Source: an uncultured Lachnospiraceae bacterium
Lineage (GTDB): Bacteria > Bacillota > Clostridia > Lachnospirales > Lachnospiraceae
Assembly (NCBI GenBank): GCA_947626395.1
Contig: CANQRU010000004.1
Span: forward strand, 85,524-136,288
Direction of reading: 5' to 3'
DNA length: 50,765 nucleotides
The position numbers were made by a program, and so were the translations under genes. Under the pieces are notes generated by a model. It was given only the letters and a program-made list of their open reading frames with translations, was not told the DNA's origin and did no database searches. Below, one piece after another: positions 15,740 through 24,119 of the stretch (the stretch's first letter is position 1; each line of letters opens with the position of its first letter).

Positions 15740-17119
15740 CTATCCCACGCTGATCTGCTCCGCCGGATTCTGCACCTTCACCATCTTCCGCTGCTGCGTG
15801 AACGCCAGCGCGAAGGACATGCTCCCCAGCCTGCCGCAGTACATCAGGAAAATGATGATGACCCGCGACACCGGCAGCAGATCCCTGGTGATCCCGGTGG
15901 AAATACCAACGGTACTGATCGCCGAAAATGTTTCAAACAGAATGTCTCCCATCGCAAACGGCTGGAACAGCATGATGAGGATCGCCGCTCCCAGCGCCAG
16001 CGCCGCGTTGATCGTAATGATCGCCGACGCGCGGCCGATGGCCGATTCCTCGATCCTGCGGCCGAATACGTTGGTACTGTAGGTCCGGCCGATGCTGGCC
16101 CGCACATACAGAAGCATCACCACCATCGTCGTAGTCTTAATACCGCCGGCCGTGGATCCCGGGCTGCCGCCGATGAACATGAGGATCAGCATCACCAGCT
16201 TGCTGCCGTCGGTCATGGCCGCCGAATCGATGGTATTAAAACCGGCGGTCCTGGCCGTCACCGAACTGAACAGGGAAGACCAGATCCTGGCTCCCCAGCC
16301 CATATCCGTGAACAGGTTGTTATTCTCAAAAAGAAGGATCAGCGCCGCGCCGCCGAAGATCAGCACCGCCGTCATCACCAGCACGATCTTGGTCTGGAGC
16401 AGATATTTCCGGAAATGCAGCCGGTTGCGGCTCAGATCATCCCACACGATGAAACCGATGCCGCCGATCACGATCAGCAGCATGATCACCAGATTCACCA
16501 GCCAGTCGTCGTAGTAGGCAACCAGCGAATTATACGGCGCCTGGTGCCCCATCAGGTCGAAGCCGGCGTTGCAGAAGGCCGAGACCGAATGGAAAATGCC
16601 ATAGTACAGGCCGCGGAAGAATCCGTACTCCGGAATGAACCGGATCGACAGAAGGACCGCTCCCGCTCCCTCGAAGAGCGCCGTACCGATGATGATCTTC
16701 CTGGCCAGCCGGACGATGCCGCCGATCTTCAGCGCGCTGCTGCTCTCCTGCATCAGTCCCCGCTGCCTCAGGCCGATCTTCCGCCGCAGGACGATGGACA
16801 GAAGCACGCCCACGGTCACGAAGCCCAGACCGCCGATCTGGATCAGGCACAGGATCACCAGCTGGCCGAACAGCGTCCACTGGCTCCAGGTATCCCGCAC
16901 CACCAGGCCCGTCACGCAGGACGCGCTTGTGGACGTGAAGAGTGCGTCCAGAAATCCCACGCACTGCCCGTCCCTGCTGGAAACAGGCAGCATCAGAAGG
17001 AGCGTCCCCACCGCGATCAGAAGGAAAAATCCAACCGCGATGTACTGGGTCTGCGACATCGGCTGCCGGTATATTTTCTTTGGTTTATCCGTTCTGTCAT
17101 GTGGAAATAGTTTCGTCAT
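15740..17119 (-). CDS. TrkH/KtrB-family potassium transporter membrane subunit
   Basis: 459 residues with repeated hydrophobic segments arranged as four M1-P-M2 units. Selectivity-filter-like turns can be seen in TSASCVTGLVV, HSVSAFCNAGFDL, TARTAGFNTID and SAISTVGISTG, each with the conserved Gly or Ala-Gly of the family. It imports K+ together with the KtrA-type subunit encoded next. It starts 42 bp after the ZnuB-type permease gene, so the metal importer and the K+ system probably share one long transcript. The ribosome binding site is weak, perhaps reflecting lower expression. Confidence 0.94.
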   Translation of the reverse strand: MTKLFPHDRTDKPKKIYRQPMSQTQYIAVGFFLLIAVGTLLLMLPVSSRDGQCVGFLDALFTSTSASCVTGLVVRDTWSQWTLFGQLVILCLIQIGGLGFVTVGVLLSIVLRRKIGLRQRGLMQESSSALKIGGIVRLARKIIIGTALFEGAGAVLLSIRFIPEYGFFRGLYYGIFHSVSAFCNAGFDLMGHQAPYNSLVAYYDDWLVNLVIMLLIVIGGIGFIVWDDLSRNRLHFRKYLLQTKIVLVMTAVLIFGGAALILLFENNNLFTDMGWGARIWSSLFSSVTARTAGFNTIDSAAMTDGSKLVMLILMFIGGSPGSTAGGIKTTTMVVMLLYVRASIGRTYSTNVFGRRIEESAIGRASAIITINAALALGAAILIMLFQPFAMGDILFETFSAISTVGISTGITRDLLPVSRVIIIFLMYCGRLGSMSFALAFTQQRKMVKVQNPAEQISVG

Positions 17120-17161
17120 AAGGTTCCCGTCATCTCTTTTTCCAAAATTTAGGCCGCCCTG

Positions 17162-18124
17162 TCACGGCTGTTTCCGCTCCCCTGCGGAACGCGGCGCATG
17201 CTCCCCCTCCGGCCGCATCGTCTTCCACTTACGCGCGTTCTTCGGCGTCTGAACGCCGCCCGCGGGAGGCGTCCGCTTTCCGCCGGGCTTAAGCGGCTGC
17301 CACCGGATCCGCTTGCGAAGGATCATCTCCGCCAGCCAGAACAGCAGAAACGCCGCCAGATCCACCAGCACCACGCTGGCACCAGCCGGCGTGGAGAACA
17401 CATAGGAACCGGTCATTCCGATGCAGAAGCATACTACGGCGAGCACGCCCGACGAGATCACCACCCCGCGGAAGCTTTTGAACACCCGCATGGAAGTCAG
17501 CGCCGGGAAGATCACGAGGCTGGAGATCAGCATGGCCCCCATCATCCGCATCCCCAGCACGATGGTGACCGCCGTAAGCACCGCGGTCACCGTATTATAA
17601 AACGACACGTTCACGCCGGTCGCCTTCGCAAAGCTCTCGTCAAATGTCACCGCGAAGATCCGATGATAGCAAAGCACGAACATCCCCAGCACCACCGCCG
17701 ACAGAACCGCCGACAGCCACACGTCGCCGCGGCTCATGGCCAGAATGCTGCCGAACATGTAGCTGCTCACATCCGTCGTCATGCCCGTCGTCAGCGATGT
17801 CACCACGATGCCGATGGACAATGCGCTGGCCGATATCATCGCGATCGCCGCGTCGCTCCGCATGCGCCCGCTTTCCGTGATCCGCAGCAGGAAAAACGCC
17901 GCCAGTACCACCACCGGGATCGATACCTGAAGCGGCGACCAGCCTGCGGCGACCGCCACGGAGATCGCGCCGAAGGACACATGGGACAGTCCGTCTCCGA
18001 TCATTGAATATCGCTTCAGCACAAGCGTAACGCCAAGAAGCGCCGCGCACAGGGACACAAGGATCCCGCCGACAAAGGCCCGCACCAGAAACGGGTAGGA
18101 GAGCATTTCCGCGATCACGCTCAT
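17162..18124 (-). CDS. Metal ABC transporter permease (ZnuB-type)
   Basis: 320 residues, ABC-3 family permease for zinc or manganese. About eight hydrophobic segments; conserved segments are GDGLSHVSFGAISVA near residue 45 and the coupling region around VFPALTSMRVFKSFRG. The C-terminal 40 residues after MILRKRIRW are hydrophilic, basic and Pro/Gly-rich, longer than usual and probably a disordered tail. The start overlaps the stop of the ATPase gene by 4 bp, showing translational coupling. Confidence 0.93.
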   Translation of the reverse strand: MSVIAEMLSYPFLVRAFVGGILVSLCAALLGVTLVLKRYSMIGDGLSHVSFGAISVAVAAGWSPLQVSIPVVVLAAFFLLRITESGRMRSDAAIAMISASALSIGIVVTSLTTGMTTDVSSYMFGSILAMSRGDVWLSAVLSAVVLGMFVLCYHRIFAVTFDESFAKATGVNVSFYNTVTAVLTAVTIVLGMRMMGAMLISSLVIFPALTSMRVFKSFRGVVISSGVLAVVCFCIGMTGSYVFSTPAGASVVLVDLAAFLLFWLAEMILRKRIRWQPLKPGGKRTPPAGGVQTPKNARKWKTMRPEGEHAPRSAGERKQP

Positions 18125-18882
18125 CGGTCCTCACCTCCCAGATAGCGCCGTCCCGCGGCGGTCCGGCGGTACTCTTCCGGCTTTCCGAAGAAGACCACCC
18201 GCTGCTGCAGGTGCAGGATCCGGTTGGCCTGACTGACGACGCCCGCCACATCGTGGGTAACCATCAGGATCGTCACGCCTTCGTCCCGGTTCAGCCGACG
18301 GACCAGGCGGTAGAAATCCTGGATCGCCGACGGATCCAGCCCTGTGATGGGCTCGTCCAGTATCAGCATCCGGCTGGTGGCGCACAGCGCCCTCGCGATC
18401 AGCACCCGCTGCTGCTGCCCGCCGGACAGTTCCCGATAACAGTGGTTCTTAAGCTCCGAAATGCCAAGCTTCTCCATGCAGGACGCCGCCAGACGCTTCT
18501 CTTCCGGCGAATAGAACGGCCTCAGGCGCGCCGCCAGTGTCCCTTTCTTCGTGCCGCCGTCGCCGGAAGACTGCGCCGCACTGCGGCTCAATGTCCCCGA
18601 CAGTACCACTTCATAGACCGAGGCCGGGAAATCCTTCTGCGCCGCGGTCTGCTGGGGCAGATAGCCGATGCCGGTGCGGCGAAGCTCCTCTGCCACCGTA
18701 AGCTCGCCCTTCATGGGCTTAATAAGGCCCAGAAGCCCTTTCACCAGCGTGCTCTTGCCAGAGCCGTTGGCGCCCACAACGCACAGATAATCGCCCTCGT
18801 CCACTTCCATGGAAAGGTCGACGACCGCGTCGTGATTCTCATATCCGAAATCCACGTGCCTGCACGTGATCAGTGTGCTCAT
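18121..18882 (-). CDS. Metal ABC transporter ATP-binding protein (ZnuC-type)
   Basis: 253 residues. Walker A GANGSGKSTLVKGLLG, signature LSGGQQQRVLIARAL and Walker B RMLILDEPITGLD are intact, with the switch His in MVTHDVAG. A hydrophilic loop of about 30 residues (SRSAAQSSGDGGTKKGTLAA region) sits in the helical part between Q-loop and signature. It energises import through the ZnuB-type permease and overlaps both neighbours by 4 bp. Confidence 0.95.
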   Translation of the reverse strand: MSTLITCRHVDFGYENHDAVVDLSMEVDEGDYLCVVGANGSGKSTLVKGLLGLIKPMKGELTVAEELRRTGIGYLPQQTAAQKDFPASVYEVVLSGTLSRSAAQSSGDGGTKKGTLAARLRPFYSPEEKRLAASCMEKLGISELKNHCYRELSGGQQQRVLIARALCATSRMLILDEPITGLDPSAIQDFYRLVRRLNRDEGVTILMVTHDVAGVVSQANRILHLQQRVVFFGKPEEYRRTAAGRRYLGGEDR

Positions 18883-20090
18883 TCGTCAAGTCCTTTTCTC
18901 AAGCTCTCGATATTGCCCCGCATCAGGTCCGCGTAGGTAACGCCCGCGTTCAATTCGGCCCGCGTCACATTATGGCAGGAATGAAGAAGCAGCGGCTGCG
19001 CGCCGGTCTCCTCCCCGATGATCTCCGCCACCCGGTGGCTGGACAGCTCCAGATAATAGACCGCCGGGATCTGTTCCTCCCGCACCTTATCGATCAGATA
19101 AGCGATCGTCCTGGCGCTTGGCTCCGTATCCGTGCTGCAGCCGGAAAATGCCGCCCGGTAGGTAAGCCCGTATTCCTCCGCAAGGTAGCGGAAGGGGAAT
19201 TTATCGCCTACCACGATCATGTCGCGTCTGCGGGCCTCTGAGACCGCCAGAAAGCCCTCGTGGATGCTCTGAAGCTCCTCAAGATACCTCTCCGCCCCCG
19301 CGGCGTAAGCCTCCGCGTTGGCCGGATCCTCGCGGGACAATGTATCCGCGATCACATTTACGAATTCCATCGCGTTCACCGGCGACGTCCAGATGTGTTC
19401 GTCGTATTCGATCTCTTCTTCGTAACCGTCGTCAGGAGACACGTCTCTTTGTCCGTGATCCTGCTCCTCATCCTCCATGCCCTCGACGGTCTCTTCCCGG
19501 TACACGTCCGCGTGATCCATCATCGTCACGACCGTCAGATCCGGCGCGTCCACCGCCTCAAGCACCCGGCCGACCCACTGCTCCATGATCCCGCCGTTCG
19601 CGATCAGAACATCCGACTCCCGGATCGCGCGCATGTCCGCCGGCGTCGGCTCGAAGGAATGGCTGTCCATCCCCGCCGGCACCACCAGCCTCAGATCGAC
19701 CAGATCTCCCGCGATCTGTCTTACAAAGTCATAGTACGGAAATATGGTCGCGGCCACCTGAAGCCTGTCTCCCGGCGCGCCCGCCGCGCCGCTCTCGACG
19801 CCAGTGTCGTCGGAATCCACCGTTCTCCGTTCCCCGGAGTCTGCAGTTGCTGCGGCCGTACCGCTCTCCGCCCTCTCCGGTCCGCGGCTGCACCCGGCCG
19901 CCGCCAGGCACAATGTAAGCAATACCAGACACGCGGCACGCGAAGCAGTCCTCCCTGCGCATGCGGCTTCATTAAGCCAAACATCCGATATAAGAGACTG
20001 CGGCAGCTCCGACCGGCGCCGCGCTCCCGCGCGCCGCTTTCCTGCCGGCTGCCGGAACCATGTTCTTCCCATATCCAACAACGATCTCAC
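18879..20090 (-). CDS. Metal ABC transporter substrate-binding lipoprotein (ZnuA-type)
   Basis: 403 residues as started at a GTG (20090) that overlaps the upstream stop as GTGA. The SBP fold is clear: ATIFPYYDFVRQIAGD, MDSHSFEPTPADM with a metal-ligand His, a charged Glu/Asp/His loop around EDEEQDHGQRDV, then DEHIWTSPVNAMEF with the next His, and EYGLTYRAAFSGCS. The lipobox is LAAAGC, but about 65 residues precede it, including RRAGARRRSE; this is far longer than a normal signal peptide. No alternative start with a good ribosome binding site lies between, so the true start is uncertain; the ATG at codon 7 shortens it only slightly. It delivers Zn2+ or Mn2+ to the permease. Confidence 0.85.
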   Translation of the reverse strand: MRSLLDMGRTWFRQPAGKRRAGARRRSELPQSLISDVWLNEAACAGRTASRAACLVLLTLCLAAAGCSRGPERAESGTAAATADSGERRTVDSDDTGVESGAAGAPGDRLQVAATIFPYYDFVRQIAGDLVDLRLVVPAGMDSHSFEPTPADMRAIRESDVLIANGGIMEQWVGRVLEAVDAPDLTVVTMMDHADVYREETVEGMEDEEQDHGQRDVSPDDGYEEEIEYDEHIWTSPVNAMEFVNVIADTLSREDPANAEAYAAGAERYLEELQSIHEGFLAVSEARRRDMIVVGDKFPFRYLAEEYGLTYRAAFSGCSTDTEPSARTIAYLIDKVREEQIPAVYYLELSSHRVAEIIGEETGAQPLLLHSCHNVTRAELNAGVTYADLMRGNIESLRKGLDE

Positions 20091-20503
20091 ACCTTATCGA
20101 TGATCTCTGCCGCCGCAAGCCCCCGCGTTATGATATACCGGTAATGCTCGTCCACATTCCGGTACTCCTGCGGCAGAAACGGCCGCCCGTCCAGAAGCGC
20201 GCAGGACAGATGGTACATATAGTATTCCCCGTCCACATGCTCCTCAGCCAGCAGTTCTCCCTGGAACCGCATATCGTCCGTATTCTGCTCTTTGCCCAGG
20301 GCCATATCGTTCAGCGTCTGCAGCATGATGGCGAAATGCTCCTCATCCCATGCCGACAGATACATACATTTGCAGAGTCCCTTCGTGAAGAAAGGATAGT
20401 CCGCGTAACAGTCCATCAGTTCCTTAAACCGTGTCATGTGCTCCGAATTCTCAAACATATGCGCTTCCTCGAGCGCCGCGATATACGCTTCCGTTCTGCC
20501 CAT
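20087..20503 (-). CDS. Conserved-looking protein of unknown function, first in the metal/K+ operon
   Basis: 138 residues from the ATG at 20503, which lies six bases after AGGAGG; the longer in-frame version lacks such a site. It is soluble, largely helical and acidic, with MGRTEAYIAALEEAHMFEN at the start and a Cys pair in GLCKCMYLSA. Sequences such as WDEEHFAIMLQTLND and NVDEHYRYIITRGLAAAE place several His and acidic residues that could hold metal, but no known motif is evident. Its stop overlaps the next start by 4 bp, tying its expression to the ZnuA-type protein. Function unknown. Confidence 0.75.
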   Translation of the reverse strand: MGRTEAYIAALEEAHMFENSEHMTRFKELMDCYADYPFFTKGLCKCMYLSAWDEEHFAIMLQTLNDMALGKEQNTDDMRFQGELLAEEHVDGEYYMYHLSCALLDGRPFLPQEYRNVDEHYRYIITRGLAAAEIIDKV

Positions 20504-20561
20504 AGTCTCCTCCTGCGGCCAGGCCGCCGTGTCTGCCTCCTGCTGCATATCCGTTCTGTTT

Positions 20562-20590
20562 ATTATACAACGCGCCGGCGATTCTGTCAT
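20562..20590 (-). promoter_or_regulatory. Sigma-A promoter of the metal/potassium operon
   Basis: Minus strand ATGACA, 17 nt, TATAAT. Transcription would start about 50 bp upstream of the 138-residue gene. No Zur-like palindrome was recognised. Confidence 0.6.
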
Positions 20591-20640
20591 TCTTTTTTTC
20601 TCAATGACCGCGAATTTGAAGACATGTGAAATAAAGCCGC

Positions 20641-20669
20641 TTGCGCAAAATCCTCTCTGCCGGTATAAT
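20641..20669 (+). promoter_or_regulatory. Sigma-A promoter of the cytoplasmic esterase
   Basis: TTGCGC, 17 nt, TATAAT, divergent from the metal operon promoter and about 40 bp from the esterase ribosome binding site. Confidence 0.75.
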
Positions 20670-20715
20670 GAAGGATAAAATAACTACCAAATCCATAATC
20701 CAGGAGGACAAGCTT

Positions 20716-21510
20716 ATGGCAACCGCAAGATTTACCTTCCAGTCTGAATGTCTCGCCCGCACCACCGATTTCTTCGCGATCCTTCCCAACGATATGCCGG
20801 AAGCGGCCGTGAAGGCGTACCCGCATTTCGCGCGGCCCACGAGGACGCTGATCCTGCTGCACGGTTTTACCGGCCACTGCCTGGACTGGGTCTTCGGCTC
20901 CACGATCCAGGAACTGTCCGGCCGGTACAACATCGCCGTCATCTGCCCCAACGGCGAGAACAGCTTCTATCTGGACCACCCGGCCACCGGGCGGAAATAC
21001 GCCACCCATGTAGGCAAAGAACTGGTCGATTACGCCCGCAGGACCTTCGGCCTGTCCGACAGGCGCGAGGACACCTTCATCGGCGGTCTCTCCATGGGCG
21101 GCTTCGGCTCCATCCACACGGCGCTGCAGTTCAACCATACCTTCAGCAAGTCCTTCGCTCTCTCCAGCGCCCTGATCACCCACGAGGTGGCGCAGATGAA
21201 GCCGGGAAGCGACAACGGCATGTCCAACTACGAGTATTATGAGCTGATGTTCGGCGATCCGAAGAAGCTGCTGGATTCGGAGAATAATCCGGAGACGCTG
21301 GTGAAGAAGCACTTAAAGGCCGGCGACCTGATGCCGAAATTCTTCCTGGCCTGCGGCACGGAGGATTTCCTGCTTACGCCCAACCGGCAGTTTCGGGATT
21401 TTCTTAAGGAGCAGGGGGCCGATTTCCAGTATCACGAAGGCCCGGGCGTCCATGATATGGTCTTCTGGAACACCTGGCTGGCGCCGGCGATGGAGTGGCT
21501 GGCGGAGTAA
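20716..21510 (+). CDS. Esterase of the EstA/esterase D-like alpha/beta-hydrolase type
   Basis: 264 residues from the ATG at 20716 after AGGAGG. No signal peptide, so cytoplasmic. LLHGFTGHCLDW (about residue 48) forms the oxyanion region, FIGGLSMGGFGS carries nucleophile Ser126, GTEDFLL probably supplies the acid, and GPGVHDMVFW the catalytic His. This matches tributyrin-esterase (EstA) and acetyl-esterase relatives that remove short acyl groups, for example from imported acetylated oligosaccharides. It is monocistronic between its own promoter and the terminator at 21602, with a palindromic repeat array directly after its stop codon. Confidence 0.9.
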   Translation: MATARFTFQSECLARTTDFFAILPNDMPEAAVKAYPHFARPTRTLILLHGFTGHCLDWVFGSTIQELSGRYNIAVICPNGENSFYLDHPATGRKYATHVGKELVDYARRTFGLSDRREDTFIGGLSMGGFGSIHTALQFNHTFSKSFALSSALITHEVAQMKPGSDNGMSNYEYYELMFGDPKKLLDSENNPETLVKKHLKAGDLMPKFFLACGTEDFLLTPNRQFRDFLKEQGADFQYHEGPGVHDMVFWNTWLAPAMEWLAE

Positions 21511-21595
21511 GAATACGAGCAGGGCGTCACTGGCGCCCTGCTCGCACGGAAATACAAGCGAAGCGTCACTGGCGCCTCGCCTGCATGGAAATAAG
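21511..21595 (+). repeat. Two tandem palindromes with conserved TCACTGG loop
   Basis: Directly after the esterase stop. Unit 1 pairs GAGCAGGGCG with CGCCCTGCTC around TCACTGG (21527-21533). Unit 2 pairs GCG(A)AGCG with CGC(C)TCGC around the same loop (21566-21572), 39 bp later. The linker after each is GCA(C/T)GGAAATA. The stems differ in sequence but keep pairing. The same loop and linker recur at 50585-50700. No T-run follows either hairpin, so they are not ordinary terminators. Confidence 0.75.
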
Positions 21596-21601
21596 ACACT
21601 G

Positions 21602-21627
21602 AAGGCCGCTTTCTACGCGGCCTTTTT
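21602..21627 (+). terminator. Terminator of the esterase, overlapping the end of the channel gene
   Basis: AAGGCCGC, 7-nt loop, GCGGCCTT, then TTT. The 3' half lies inside the last codons of the convergent formate/nitrite channel gene. Confidence 0.75.
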
Positions 21628-22407
21628 CTCGTGAAGATAAATATAATAGTATCCCATCCCGACGACCCCCGCGCCGCCGATGATATTGCCAAGCGTGACC
21701 GGCAGGAGGTTCTTTAAGAAGAAGCTTCCCCAGTTAAGCCCTTCCGCCGCGATGCCGTACTCGGCCGCGGTGAATATCCCGGCCGGCACATAGAACATAT
21801 TGGCGACGCAGTGCTCGTAACCGGCCAGCACGAAGAGAAATACCGGCGGATAAAGGCCGAATATCTTCTCCGTAGCCGTCGATCCGCCGATGGCGATCCA
21901 GACGGCGGCGCAGACCAGAACATTGCAGAGAATCCCACGGAACAGGCCGTCGGTAAAGCTTATGGAGACCTTGGCCGCGGCGGTATTTACCATGCTCTGC
22001 GCCAGCGCCCCGCCGAACAGGTCCGGCGTATGGCCATAGACGACCAGGACTGCCACCAGGATACTTCCCAGAAGATTGCCCAGATACACGACGCACCATG
22101 TCCGCAGAAGCTCCGGCACGGTGATCTTCTTCGCGGCGGCGGAGATGACCATCAGGCAGTCGCCGGTGAACAGCTCGCTCCCGGCCAGAACCACCATCAC
22201 CAGACCCGCCGGGAACAGCAGGGCCGTGATCACCCTGGCCGTGGAAGGATCCGCCACCGTCGCGGACGCAGCCATCGTGGACGCGCCGGCGAAAGCGATG
22301 AACGCGCCGGCCAGCATGGCCAGGGCAAATAATCTCGGAAGCGGCGTTTTCGCCTTCCCGGCTCCGACATTTACATAGGTCTCAGCGATCTTCGCGGGTG
22401 TCAGCAT
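21613..22407 (-). CDS. Formate/nitrite transporter (FocA/NirC/HSC) family channel
   Basis: 264 residues from the ATG at 22407, preceded by AGGAGG. Six hydrophobic segments with the FNT arrangement: KTPLPRLFALAMLAGAFIAFAG near the start, PAGLVMVVLAGSELFTGDC (the conserved LFTG turn), WCVVYLGNLLGS, and GILCNVLVCAAVWIAIGG (the CNxLVC-type motif). It forms a pentameric channel for small monovalent anions such as formate, nitrite or hydrosulfide; which one cannot be read from the sequence. It lies 49 bp after the amidase gene on the same strand and may be co-transcribed. Confidence 0.93.
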   Translation of the reverse strand: MLTPAKIAETYVNVGAGKAKTPLPRLFALAMLAGAFIAFAGASTMAASATVADPSTARVITALLFPAGLVMVVLAGSELFTGDCLMVISAAAKKITVPELLRTWCVVYLGNLLGSILVAVLVVYGHTPDLFGGALAQSMVNTAAAKVSISFTDGLFRGILCNVLVCAAVWIAIGGSTATEKIFGLYPPVFLFVLAGYEHCVANMFYVPAGIFTAAEYGIAAEGLNWGSFFLKNLLPVTLGNIIGGAGVVGMGYYYIYLHEKKAA

Positions 22408-22456
22408 ACATATTCCTCCTGTTGTTCCGGTACGCGCTGCGCGTCCGGCTGAAATC

Positions 22457-23839
22457 TCAGTTCCATCCAAGTATCTTTATCAGGGACCGGCACGGCGACG
22501 GATAGGCGCTGGCCGGGAAATCCTGCACATCCGTTGTATTGGAACAGATCAGATAGTCTATGGTTTCTCCGTTTTCGTCTTTTACGACCTCGGAAATGAT
22601 CACCATGTGATTCCAGTCTTCCGGCGGACCCATCATGATCAGATCGCCCACCTGGCCGCTTGTGAAATCTGCGTCCACCCGGGCCGCCAGGCCGCTTCCG
22701 CTGTTATCGCGGGCGTAGGCGTAGAAATAATCCACGTTGATCCAGGACAGGGTGCAGCCGGTTTCGCCGGAATCGTCATTCAGGGCTTCGCCGTACCATT
22801 TCCATCTTGCGCTGCCTTCGGTATCCATGGGGATCCCCCCGGCCAGAAGGCACTGGGAGACGAAATTCTGGCAGTTCCCGCCTTCTCCGCTGTAATCGTG
22901 CCAGTCTCCGTTCCGCTCATCCACATGGGCCCGGGCGTAGGCGACGGCGGCCTCGCGGTCGTACTCATGAAGGGGGATCTGCCCGGCGGCGTCGGCTCCA
23001 GTCTGCCCGCCGGTCCCGGTTCCGGCCTTTGCACCGGCCTCAGCCCCGGTATTCACGCTGCCTTCCTCCGCCGCGATGTGCATCTGCTCTCTTCTTTCCA
23101 GGTCTTCCGCCACCTGACTTAAGAGCAGTTCCTTCCGCTCAGCAAAGACCTCGTCCGCATTTTCCAGTTCTTCCAGATCTTCATCCCGATGGCCCTTCAG
23201 CATATTCCAGAAAGCGCCCTCCCACTGCATATGCCCGGCAAGCACCCACCTGCCGTTCTCCTGAACCAGGACGAAATCGTGCCAGTAGCCGGGATATTCG
23301 GCGATGATCTCCGGCATCAGGGCAAAGCGCAGCAGGCTCTGTTCGCCCATATCCACATCGACGCTGCCGTCCTCCTGTTCTGTCACATTCAGGATCCACA
23401 TACGGTAAAGATATTCATTCAGACGCAGGTCCGACTTCTGCATCCTGCGCATTTCGATCATGTATTCCCAGGAATTCTCGTGAAACGCCTTCTGTCCGGC
23501 CGCAGACGCGGCGAACAGGTCGGACAGATCCTTCATCTCAAGAGAGGAAAGCGCCTCGTAATACCGGTCCATATAATTGAAAATAGCTTCCTTCTGCCCA
23601 TCGGTCAGCAGATCCTGGTTATCGCCGATCAGTTTGCCGCGGCGGACCGGTTCCGGCGCGGTCTCCGGTTCCGGCTCTGTCTCCGCCGCCGGCGTGGTCT
23701 CCGGTTCGGACGGCGGCAGCGTCACGACCACTTCGGCGGACGGCGCGTTTCCGCCGGAACCTGCGCCGCAGCCGCTGACACACAGCAGAACGGTGGCGCA
23801 TACGGCGGCCAGGCTCCGTTTTACATTCCATCTTTTCAT
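22457..23839 (-). CDS. Lipoprotein with C-terminal amidase domain (Amidase_6-like)
   Basis: 460 residues. The lipobox CVSGC (Cys24) and a Pro/Glu/Thr-rich spacer indicate an envelope-anchored protein. Residues about 75-260 form a helical region of unknown role, followed by a Gly/Ala/Thr-rich linker. The C-terminal domain begins YDREAAVAYARAHV and holds the catalytic-type motif GGNCQNFVSQCL (Cys323) and a His in DWNHMVIISEV, as in the putative amidase family related to NlpC/P60 and CHAP enzymes. A role in peptide or cell-wall hydrolysis is inferred. The ATG follows a weak site; the divergent gap upstream carries a promoter. Confidence 0.87.
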   Translation of the reverse strand: MKRWNVKRSLAAVCATVLLCVSGCGAGSGGNAPSAEVVVTLPPSEPETTPAAETEPEPETAPEPVRRGKLIGDNQDLLTDGQKEAIFNYMDRYYEALSSLEMKDLSDLFAASAAGQKAFHENSWEYMIEMRRMQKSDLRLNEYLYRMWILNVTEQEDGSVDVDMGEQSLLRFALMPEIIAEYPGYWHDFVLVQENGRWVLAGHMQWEGAFWNMLKGHRDEDLEELENADEVFAERKELLLSQVAEDLERREQMHIAAEEGSVNTGAEAGAKAGTGTGGQTGADAAGQIPLHEYDREAAVAYARAHVDERNGDWHDYSGEGGNCQNFVSQCLLAGGIPMDTEGSARWKWYGEALNDDSGETGCTLSWINVDYFYAYARDNSGSGLAARVDADFTSGQVGDLIMMGPPEDWNHMVIISEVVKDENGETIDYLICSNTTDVQDFPASAYPSPCRSLIKILGWN

Positions 23840-23889
23840 ATCCGTATAATCCGATCATTTACAAAGCGCACTCAAAAGCCTTCCCAGAC

Positions 23890-23918
23890 AGTATACCATG
23901 TCTTTCTTTATCTTTCCA
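23890..23918 (-). promoter_or_regulatory. Possible promoter of the amidase gene
   Basis: Minus strand TGGAAA, 17 nt, TATACT with a TGG extension in front of the -10 box. The -35 is poor; the extended -10 is the main evidence. Confidence 0.45.
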
Positions 23919-24000
23919 TTCATTTCTTATGATTCTAATAGATCAGCATCGGGGTCCGGCGGGAAATTATCCATTTTTCGATATTTTTCATCAAAATCTG

Positions 24001-24029
24001 GTGCAATTTTCCCGGGCTTATGATACACT
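24001..24029 (+). promoter_or_regulatory. Possible promoter of the DUF1846 gene
   Basis: GTGCAA, 17 nt, TACACT, about 90 bp upstream of the ATG at 24120. A moderate match in the 280-bp divergent gap. Confidence 0.4.
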
Positions 24030-24119
24030 TAAGGCTGGAAACAAAATACCGCCTTTTCCGGCGCCGCGCAGGCGGCTTCCGGACCGGTTACGGCGGATTC
24101 AGATACTCAGGAGGTCTCC

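Noticed and set aside
15728-17110. A 460-codon plus-strand frame opposite the KtrB-type gene
   Set aside because: Hydrophilic, His/Asp/Arg-rich translation opposite a membrane protein, as expected for an antisense shadow.
21511-21595. CRISPR-like array
   Set aside because: The repeats are imperfect palindromes with variable stems, only two units occur, there are no unique spacers of constant length and no cas genes.
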